Positions 1 through 4,808 of a stretch of 5,240 nucleotides of DNA are shown here, piece after piece. Source of the stretch: an uncultured Shinella sp. (GTDB lineage Bacteria > Pseudomonadota > Alphaproteobacteria > Rhizobiales > Rhizobiaceae); assembly GCA_946886325.1 (NCBI GenBank), contig CAMPIK010000226.1, positions 1 to 5,240 on the forward strand, written 5' to 3'. Position 1 is the stretch's first letter, and each line of letters opens with the position of its first letter. The translations under genes were made by a program, and so were the position numbers. The notes under the pieces are model-generated. The model had not been told where the DNA came from and made no database searches. It was given only the letters and a program-made list of their open reading frames with translations.

Positions 1-637
1 ACTGAAGACCCGGCGCATGGGCTATGACGGCAAGGGGCAGCGCCTGTTCCGCTCGCCGGCGGAGGACCGGGCCGGAACCTTCGACGCGCTCGGCGGCGTG
101 CCGCTGATCCTCGAAAGCTTCGTCCCCTTCGAACGGGAAATCTCCATCATCGCCGCGCGCGGCAGGGATGGCGCCACCATCTGCTTCGATGCGGCGGAAA
201 ACGTCCACAAGGACGGCATCCTGCACACCTCGACCGTACCGGCCGGGATCGGCGAGACGACGGCCGACCAGGCGCGCCGGGCGGCGCGCGCGATCCTCGA
301 CAGCCTCGACTATGTCGGCGTCATCGGGGTCGAGTTCTTCGTGCTCCCTGATGGCAGCCTGCTCGTCAACGAGATCGCGCCGCGCGTGCACAATTCCGGC
401 CACTGGACGGAAGCGGCCTGCGTGATCTCGCAGTTCGAGCAGCATATACGCGCCGTCGCCGGGCTGACGCTCGGCGATACGCGCCGGCATTCCGATTGCG
501 TGATGCAGAACATCGTCGGCGACGACATGGCCGACGTGCCGGCCTGGCTGGCACAGCCCGATGTGCTGGTCCACCTCTATGGCAAGGCCGAGGCCCGCCC
601 CGGGCGAAAGATGGGCCACGTCACGCGCTTGCGCTGA
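1..637 (+). CDS. purK: N5-carboxyaminoimidazole ribonucleotide synthase PurK, 3' part
   Basis: This is the C-terminal part (211 residues, first complete codon at base 2) of the ATP-grasp enzyme that makes N5-CAIR from AIR, bicarbonate and ATP in cytosolic de novo purine synthesis; PurE then converts the product to CAIR. The frame is open to the left edge, so the ATG at 17 is an internal Met in the PurK segment KTRRMGYDGKGQ and not a start. Other family segments visible are SFVPFEREIS, ENVHKDGILHTSTVPA, the metal/ATP-binding stretch VEFF...LLVNEIAPRVHNSGHWT, and the C-terminal GRKMGHVT. Full-length PurK is about 350-360 residues, so roughly the first 145 lie outside, probably preceded by purE as in most relatives (inference). 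It ends in TGA 154 bases before rpmJ, and a T-tailed hairpin about 75 bases downstream may end its transcript. I see no frameshift or missing motif in the visible part. Confidence 0.96.
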   Translation, partial: LKTRRMGYDGKGQRLFRSPAEDRAGTFDALGGVPLILESFVPFEREISIIAARGRDGATICFDAAENVHKDGILHTSTVPAGIGETTADQARRAARAILDSLDYVGVIGVEFFVLPDGSLLVNEIAPRVHNSGHWTEAACVISQFEQHIRAVAGLTLGDTRRHSDCVMQNIVGDDMADVPAWLAQPDVLVHLYGKAEARPGRKMGHVTRLR

Positions 638-668
638 GCGGACCCCGTGCAAAACCCCGCCCGAACGG

Positions 669-697
669 TTGACAGCGCGAAAACGAAGGGGTACATG
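669..697 (+). promoter_or_regulatory. candidate sigma-70 type promoter upstream of rpmJ
   Basis: A perfect -35 hexamer TTGACA (669-674) is followed after 17 bases by TACATG (692-697), which matches the -10 consensus at only three of six positions. The spacing is ideal and rpmJ, which is normally strongly expressed, lies downstream. A start near 704 would give a leader of about 88 bases. Against it, the -10 is weak and a T-tailed hairpin would begin only about 8 bases after the transcription start. Confidence 0.45.
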
Positions 698-711
698 CCT
701 GCCAACCTGAG

Positions 712-734
712 CGCGCCCGAAACGGCGCGTTTTT
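712..734 (+). terminator. hairpin plus T-run, probable intrinsic terminator after purK
   Basis: Inverted repeat CGCGCC (712-717) and GGCGCG (724-729) encloses a six-base loop and is followed at once by five T (730-734). This is the standard form of a Rho-independent terminator. The simplest reading is that it ends the purK transcript. It also lies between the TTGACA element and rpmJ, so it could instead act as a leader structure of rpmJ. The six-base stem is short, though all G-C. Confidence 0.55.
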
Positions 735-749
735 AATTGAGGAAATTCC

Positions 750-768
750 GGGCGAAGAGACTTTGCCC
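750..768 (+). promoter_or_regulatory. compact hairpin in the rpmJ 5' leader
   Basis: GGGCGAAG (750-757) can pair with CTTTGCCC (761-768) over eight pairs, one of them G-U, around a three-base AGA loop. It ends 23 bases before the rpmJ ATG. No T-run follows, so it is not an intrinsic terminator. The position fits an RNA element that affects translation or stability of rpmJ mRNA, but no ligand or partner can be read from the sequence. Confidence 0.4.
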
Positions 769-791
769 AGCAAGCATCGCGGATCAGAAAA

Positions 792-917
792 ATGAAGATC
801 AAGAATTCGCTCAAGTCGCTCAAGGCCCGCCACCGCGAAAACCGCCTGGTGCGCCGCAAGGGCCGCATCTACATCATCAACAAGCAGAACCCGCGCTTCA
901 AGGCTCGCCAGGGCTGA
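792..917 (+). CDS. rpmJ: 50S ribosomal protein L36 (zinc-free, cysteine-lacking type)
   Basis: This 41-residue basic protein begins [15 protein letters not shown] and ends NPRFKARQG. It is the smallest protein of the large ribosomal subunit and binds 23S rRNA in the cytosol. It matches the alphaproteobacterial L36 form throughout. Classical L36 carries a zinc ribbon of three Cys and one His; this sequence has no cysteine, so it is the zinc-independent (YkgO-like, 'C-minus') form, which is usual in rhizobia. Length and the RQG end are complete. The ATG at 792 is the only sensible start. It has just a poor purine stretch (GATCAGAAAA) before it and no clear Shine-Dalgarno, which is odd for a ribosomal protein and makes the structured leader upstream more interesting. 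It stands alone on its strand between purK and a TPR gene, away from other ribosomal genes, which is a common placement in this group. Confidence 0.97.
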   Translation: MKIKNSLKSLKARHRENRLVRRKGRIYIINKQNPRFKARQG

Positions 918-925
918 TTGTTGCG

Positions 926-942
926 GGATCACCTTGTGATCC
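926..942 (+). repeat. perfect 7-bp inverted repeat downstream of rpmJ
   Basis: GGATCAC (926-932), CTT loop, GTGATCC (936-942) starts nine bases after the rpmJ stop and 38 bases before the TPR gene start. It could be a transcript-end hairpin for rpmJ or a dyad operator for the TPR gene. The bases after it on either strand are not T-rich (AAAATTCG on plus), so it is not a textbook intrinsic terminator. Confidence 0.45.
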
Positions 943-980
943 AAAATTCGTGATTTGAACTTCGGCGCAGGCAGTCTACC

Positions 981-1589
981 ATGACTGCCATGCGCCGATT
1001 CACGTTCATAGCCCTCCCCCTCGCTCTTCTCGCCTTCGCGCCCGCGTCGTCTGCCCTTGCGCAGGAGGCCGAGACCGCGTCTGCCGAGCAGACGATCCCC
1101 GCCACCCAGGCCGAACGGCTGGACGATCTCTTCGCCGACCTTAAACGGACGAGCGAGGAAGGCGCCGCGAAGGAGATTTCCAACCGCATCCGGCTGGAAT
1201 GGCAGGATTCCGGCAGTGCGACGGTCAATCTCCTGATCCAGTGGGCCGACAAGGCGATGACGGAAGACAAGAACACGACCGCGCTCGACTATCTCGACGA
1301 GATCGTGACGCTGCGTCCTGATTATGTGGAAGGCTGGAACCGGCGCGCGACGCTGCATTTCAAGATGGGCAATTTCCGCAAGTCGATGTCCGACATCAAT
1401 GCCGTGCTGGAACTCGAACCCCGGCATTTCGGCGCGATCGCCGGCATGGCGGCGATCCTGAGCACGACCGGCCGGGACGAATCGGCAATGGAAGCCTGGC
1501 AGCGCTTCCTCGAGATCTACCCGTCCGAGCGCCGCGCCCAGAAGGAATATGGCGACCTGGTGGAAAAACTCGCGGGCCAACGCACCTGA
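981..1589 (+). CDS. secreted or periplasmic tetratricopeptide repeat protein
   Basis: The product has 202 residues. Residues 1-27 form a signal peptide: Arg-Arg at 5-6, a hydrophobic core FTFIALPLALLAFAP, and a likely cleavage after ALA at 27. Residues about 28-80 are charged, probably helical. Three TPR units follow at about 82-115, 116-149 and 150-183. The Pro that closes each unit falls at 113, 147 and 181, exactly 34 residues apart, and the central unit shows W-x9-G-x-A/S-type positions (EGWNRRATLHFKMGNFRKS). TPRs are protein-binding scaffolds, so it probably acts in the periplasm with an unseen partner; no enzyme motif is visible. ATG 981 was taken as start; ATG 990 (MRRF) is an equally good alternative, and neither has a strong Shine-Dalgarno. 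It is 63 bases from rpmJ and 85 from the hydrolase, all on plus, so co-transcription with either is possible but not shown. Its specific function is unknown to me. Confidence 0.9.
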   Translation: MTAMRRFTFIALPLALLAFAPASSALAQEAETASAEQTIPATQAERLDDLFADLKRTSEEGAAKEISNRIRLEWQDSGSATVNLLIQWADKAMTEDKNTTALDYLDEIVTLRPDYVEGWNRRATLHFKMGNFRKSMSDINAVLELEPRHFGAIAGMAAILSTTGRDESAMEAWQRFLEIYPSERRAQKEYGDLVEKLAGQRT

Positions 1590-1660
1590 GCGCAAGAGCG
1601 ACGAAACCAGACGCGCCGATTTCGCGTAGGATGGGCATGCCTCTGTCGTCCCTTCTTGCC

Positions 1661-1665
1661 GAGAG
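1661..1665 (+). promoter_or_regulatory. Shine-Dalgarno that favours the TTG start of the hydrolase
   Basis: GAGAG at 1661-1665 lies nine bases before TTG 1675 and 27 bases before ATG 1693. The distance supports the TTG start, although the match to the anti-Shine-Dalgarno is only moderate. Confidence 0.4.
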
Positions 1666-1674
1666 TTCCCATCC

Positions 1675-2700
1675 TTGCTCATTCTTCGAACCATGCTGAT
1701 CGGATCGGCCGCGCTCGTCCTGATCGCGATTCTGGCCGGCTATGCCTACAGCGCCTATAAATCCGCCGCGATCGAGCAGACTTTCCCCCGGATCGGCGAC
1801 CTGACCGATGTCGGCGGCTATCGGATGAACAGCGTGCTGGTGAAGGCCGGGACGGCGGCCGATCTTCCGCCGATCGTCTTCATTCACGGCGCGAGCGGAA
1901 ACCTGCGGGACCAGATGAATGCGTTTCGCGGCAAGCTCGAAGGCCGGGCCGACCTGCTGTTCGTCGACCGGCCGGGCCACGGCTATTCCGAGCGCGGCGG
2001 TGCGGAGAACGACTTTCCCGACGGCCAGGCAAACGCCATTGCGACGCTGATGGAGAAACGCGGCATCGGCAGCGCGATCATCGTCGGCCACTCCTTCGGC
2101 GGGGCCATTGCGGCAAGCTTCGCCGTGCTCCATCCCGAAAAGACCGCCGGGCTGCTGCTGCTTGCACCGGCGACGCATCCCTGGCCAGGCGGCGTCGACT
2201 GGTACTACGACATCGCCAAGGCACCCTATGTCGGCTGGCTGTTTTCACGGGTCGTGGCGCTTCCCGCCGGCCTTGCCCGGATCGATGCCGGCACGCGTTT
2301 CGTGTTCTCGCCCAATCCCCGACCCGACGACTACCTTGAGAAGACCGGGCCGGCGCTCGTGCTGCGCCCCGCCGCCTTCCGCGCCAATGCGACGGATGTG
2401 GCGAACCTCAACGCCTATGCCGCGCGCATGCAGCCGCGCTACAGCGAAATCACGGCGCCGACCGTGATCGTCACCGGCGATGAGGACGGCGTGGTGGCGG
2501 AGGAGATTCACTCGAAGGGGCTTGCGCGCGACATTGCCGGCTCCGAACTGGTCTGGATCCACAATCTCGGTCACAAGCCCGACTATGTGGTCAACGATCT
2601 CGCGATTTCGGCCATCGAGAAGATCGCCGGCCGGGATCGCGACCTCCAGAACGAGGCAAGGCGGGCCGAAGCCCGCCTTGCAGATGACAATTCGCGATAG
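1675..2700 (+). CDS. membrane-anchored alpha/beta hydrolase
   Basis: This is an alpha/beta-hydrolase fold protein of 341 residues from the TTG start (335 from ATG 1693). Residues 7-27 form one hydrophobic helix with no clear cleavage site, so the enzyme is probably anchored in the inner membrane with its catalytic domain in the periplasm (inference). The oxyanion-hole segment IVFIHGASGN is at 67-76, then VDRPGHGYSERG at 97-108. The nucleophile elbow GHSFGG (138-143) has Ser140. The acid is probably Asp271 in TGDEDGVV, and the base His300 in NLGH. The triad is therefore complete. A cap region lies at about 165-255. Esterase, lipase, epoxide hydrolase or haloperoxidase-like activity are all possible; the substrate cannot be read from sequence. 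The tail (about 326-341, rich in Arg, Ala and Glu) is encoded by a perfect hairpin and is probably not part of the fold. The gene converges on pyk with nine bases between stops. Confidence 0.9.
   Translation: MLILRTMLIGSAALVLIAILAGYAYSAYKSAAIEQTFPRIGDLTDVGGYRMNSVLVKAGTAADLPPIVFIHGASGNLRDQMNAFRGKLEGRADLLFVDRPGHGYSERGGAENDFPDGQANAIATLMEKRGIGSAIIVGHSFGGAIAASFAVLHPEKTAGLLLLAPATHPWPGGVDWYYDIAKAPYVGWLFSRVVALPAGLARIDAGTRFVFSPNPRPDDYLEKTGPALVLRPAAFRANATDVANLNAYAARMQPRYSEITAPTVIVTGDEDGVVAEEIHSKGLARDIAGSELVWIHNLGHKPDYVVNDLAISAIEKIAGRDRDLQNEARRAEARLADDNSR
2656..2681. terminator. 11-bp perfect hairpin at the convergent hydrolase/pyk junction
   Basis: Arms GCAAGGCGGGC (2656-2666) and GCCCGCCTTGC (2671-2681) pair perfectly around a CGAA tetraloop. 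The hairpin lies inside the last codons of the hydrolase and 29 bases beyond the pyk stop on the minus strand. Strength and position point to a transcription end usable from both directions. Neither side has a T-run (AGATGACAA on plus, CTCGTTCTGG on minus), so release may need Rho, or the hairpin may mainly protect the pyk mRNA 3' end. Confidence 0.55.
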
Positions 2701-2709
2701 GTGGCGCGC

Positions 2710-4149
2710 TCAGACGCCGCTTGCGCCGTCTGCGCCGATATAGGCGATGCGCAGCATGTTGGTCGCACCCGGCGTGCCGAGCGGAACGCCGGCCGAGACG
2801 ATGATGCGATCGCCCGGCTTGCCGAAGCCCTCGTTGACGGCGATCCGGCAGCCGCGGTTCACCATGTCGTCAAGGTCGGTCGCGTCGCCGGTGACGACGC
2901 AGTGCAGGCCCCAGACGACCGAAAGCCGCCGCGCCGTCTCGATGATCGGCGAGAGCGCCAGGATCGGCACTTCCGGCCGCTCGCGCGCGGCACGAAGGCC
3001 CGTCGTGCCTGACGACGTGTAGCAGACGATGGCCGACAGCTTCAGCGTTTCGGCGATCTGGCGCGCGGCAAGCGAGATCGCATCGGCGCCCGTCGCTTCC
3101 GGCGGCGTGCGCTGGGCATAGATGATGCCCGGATAGTGCGGGTCGCGCTCGATCTTGCTGGCAATCGACGCCATGGTCGATACGGCCTCGACCGGATAGT
3201 CGCCGGAGGCCGATTCGGCCGAGAGCATGATGGCGTCGGCACCCTCGAAGACGGCGGTCGCGACGTCGGAGACTTCGGCGCGCGTCGGCACCGGCGCAGA
3301 GATCATCGATTCCAGCATCTGGGTCGCGACGACAACCGGCTTGCCCGCACGCCGACAAGCGCGGATCAACTGCTTCTGCAGGCCGGGAACGGCCTCGAGC
3401 GGCATTTCCACGCCGAGATCGCCGCGGGCAACCATCAGGGCATCAGACAGTTCGATGATCTCGTCGATCCGCTCGATCGCCTGCGGCTTTTCGATCTTCG
3501 ACATCAGGCCGACGCGACCACGCGAAACCTTGCGCACCTCGGCCAGATCCTCCGGCCGCTGGATGAAGGAAAGCGCCACCCAGTCGACGCTGCCGGTGGC
3601 GAGAACGGCGTCGAGATCGACGCGGTCCTTCTCCGTCAGCGCGCCGACGCCGAGAAGCGTATCGGGCAGGCTGACGCCCTTGCGGTCCGAGATCTTCGTG
3701 CCGGAGACGACCGTGCAGACGATCGACTTGCCGTCGCACTTTTCCGCGCGCAGGTGCAGCTTGCCGTCGTCGATCAGCAGCCGATGGCCCGGCTGGACCG
3801 ATTCCAGAATTTCCGGATGCGGAAGGAAGACGCGCTTGTCGTCGCCGGGCGTATCCTTGTTGTCGAGCGTGAAGGTCTGGCCGGGGGTGAGTTCGACGGA
3901 ACCATTGGCAAACTTGCCGACGCGCAGCTTCGGCCCCTGAAGGTCGGCGAGAATGCCGATCGGCCGGCCGCAGCGGGCCTCCACGGCGCGGATGCGGCTG
4001 ATCAGCGTGCGCATCACATCGTGGCTGGCGTGGCTCATGTTGATCCGGAACAGATCAGCCCCCGCCTCGTGCAGCTTCTGGATCATCTCTTCCTCGGCAG
4101 AAGCCGGTCCGAGCGTGGCGAGGATTTTGACTTTTCTGTTCCGCTTCAT
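2710..4149 (-). CDS. pyk: pyruvate kinase
   Basis: This cytosolic enzyme of lower glycolysis/Entner-Doudoroff metabolism converts phosphoenolpyruvate and ADP to pyruvate and ATP, needing Mg2+. The product is 479 residues, normal for a bacterial enzyme. The start was set at ATG 4149 (MKRNRKVKILATLGP), one codon inside a possible TTG at 4152, because it fits the family N-terminus. Visible motifs: TLGP 12-15; RINMSH 35-40 (substrate Arg); ADLQGPKLRVG 68-78, opening into the B domain (about 70-170); MSKIEKPQAI 216-225 with catalytic Lys218 and metal ligand Glu220; VARGDLGVE 240-248 with Asp244; ATQMLESM 275-282; PTRAEVSDVA 288-297. The C-terminal regulatory domain runs from about 350 to 479 and includes CYTSSGTT (376-383), a phosphate-binding type loop. 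The gene overlaps the upstream DUF1036 stop by one base. The only Shine-Dalgarno-like AGGAG (4173-4169) is 19 bases away, so translation may depend on coupling. Confidence 0.97.
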   Translation of the reverse strand: MKRNRKVKILATLGPASAEEEMIQKLHEAGADLFRINMSHASHDVMRTLISRIRAVEARCGRPIGILADLQGPKLRVGKFANGSVELTPGQTFTLDNKDTPGDDKRVFLPHPEILESVQPGHRLLIDDGKLHLRAEKCDGKSIVCTVVSGTKISDRKGVSLPDTLLGVGALTEKDRVDLDAVLATGSVDWVALSFIQRPEDLAEVRKVSRGRVGLMSKIEKPQAIERIDEIIELSDALMVARGDLGVEMPLEAVPGLQKQLIRACRRAGKPVVVATQMLESMISAPVPTRAEVSDVATAVFEGADAIMLSAESASGDYPVEAVSTMASIASKIERDPHYPGIIYAQRTPPEATGADAISLAARQIAETLKLSAIVCYTSSGTTGLRAARERPEVPILALSPIIETARRLSVVWGLHCVVTGDATDLDDMVNRGCRIAVNEGFGKPGDRIIVSAGVPLGTPGATNMLRIAYIGADGASGV

Positions 4150-4622
4150 CAATTTTGGCTTTCTTGCGCTCCTGGGGTGTCGGAAAGCTGAACCATCCAG
4201 CTTCCCTGACGGCCCGTGTCATATTCCTTGAAGCCCATGCGCTGGAACCCGCGCGCGAAACAATCCTCGACGCCGGTGATCTTGAACTCGTTCTCGGCGA
4301 CGCACATGTTGACTTCGCCGGTCCATCGGCCGCCGCGCGCGGCGTCTTCTGCGTAGAGATAATAGTAGCGCGACTGGAGCTCGCCCTCGATCAGCGTGGC
4401 GCAGGTCGTCGCAGGCACCTGCCACCAGCCTTCGGTGATCCAGCCTTCCTTCGCGCGATAGCCGATCGCGACGCCGACAAGGTTCTGCGTGCCGTTGCAC
4501 ACCCTAAAATCGGCATGGGCGGTATCTGGTATGGAAAAGAAGGCGATGGACGCGACGGAGAACACGCCGGCTGGAACCAGCCTGCCGACCGCCCGGGCGA
4601 TAATGTGGAAATATGCTGGCAC
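4149..4622 (-). CDS. secreted DUF1036 family protein of unknown function
   Basis: The product has 157 residues from GTG 4622. I recognise it as a DUF1036 family member (PF06282, COG5480) from ADFRVCNGTQNLVGVAIGYR, GWITEGWWQVP, SRYYYLYAEDA and FQRMGFKEYDTG; no biochemical role is established that I know of. Residues 1-37 form a signal peptide: Arg10 and Arg14, a hydrophobic stretch to residue 31, and probable cleavage after AHA at 37. The mature part, about 120 residues, has four cysteines (42, 74, 107, 121) that could form two disulfides in the periplasm (inference). No in-frame ATG exists near the expected start. GTG 4622 was chosen because it gives a signal peptide with a positive N-region; GTG 4565 would leave a peptide without basic residues. 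The frame stays open far upstream across the next gene, but that is a shadow. Its TGA shares one base with the pyk ATG, so the two genes are surely on one mRNA. Confidence 0.86.
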   Translation of the reverse strand: MPAYFHIIARAVGRLVPAGVFSVASIAFFSIPDTAHADFRVCNGTQNLVGVAIGYRAKEGWITEGWWQVPATTCATLIEGELQSRYYYLYAEDAARGGRWTGEVNMCVAENEFKITGVEDCFARGFQRMGFKEYDTGRQGSWMVQLSDTPGAQESQN

Positions 4623-4808
4623 GGCTTCCGATGGAACTCCGTTGATTTGGTCACGCGCTTTCTTGCGACGGCATGGCGTCAATGTCAACGCGCCGAGGCG
4701 GTTTGCAGCCGCTGGGAAAGACGCAACAGTATCGCGCCGAAACGCCCGTGCTTGCCGTCCCTCTTTCTGCATGCCATCTGACTGTGACAGGAAAACTACG
4801 GGGAAACG
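4623..4808. promoter_or_regulatory. divergent intergenic region between DUF1036-pyk and the amidohydrolase gene
   Basis: These 186 bases must hold promoters for both directions. On the minus strand, TTGACA (4688-4683) is followed directly by TTGACG (4682-4677), a tandem -35-like pair, but no good -10 is found 16-18 bases further (AAGAAA at 18 bases is the best). On the plus strand, TTGCCG (4752-4757) with CATCTG (4775-4780) at 17 bases is a weak candidate. Before the plus-strand ATG 4809 there is a purine-rich GGGGAAACG, with AGGAAA (4789-4794) further back. No strong dyad operator stands out. Confidence 0.35.

Noticed and set aside
17..19. ATG at 17 as the start of the first gene
   Set aside because: The frame is open to the window edge and residues before it (LKTRR) continue the conserved PurK motif.
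638..791. 6S RNA or another known structured RNA gene in the purK-rpmJ gap
   Set aside because: The size is near that of 6S RNA, but I see no long rod-like pairing with a central bubble, and rhizobial 6S is normally beside zapA. The two short hairpins are better read as terminator and leader.
621..1694. Long minus-strand open frame (357 codons) opposite rpmJ and the TPR gene
   Set aside because: Antisense shadow of high-GC coding DNA. It crosses two genes and two intergenic regions, and its composition (Arg, Gly, His rich) resembles no protein family.
1396..2178. Minus-strand open frame of 260 codons
   Set aside because: Shadow of the TPR and hydrolase genes; no family motif and no plausible start signal.
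4150..4152. TTG at 4152 as the pyruvate kinase start
   Set aside because: The adjacent ATG 4149 gives the normal family N-terminus MKRNRKVKI, and ATG is the more efficient start.
3136..4191. Plus-strand open frame of 351 codons opposite pyk
   Set aside because: Lies wholly against the well-supported pyruvate kinase; Arg/Asp/His-rich and without any recognisable domain.
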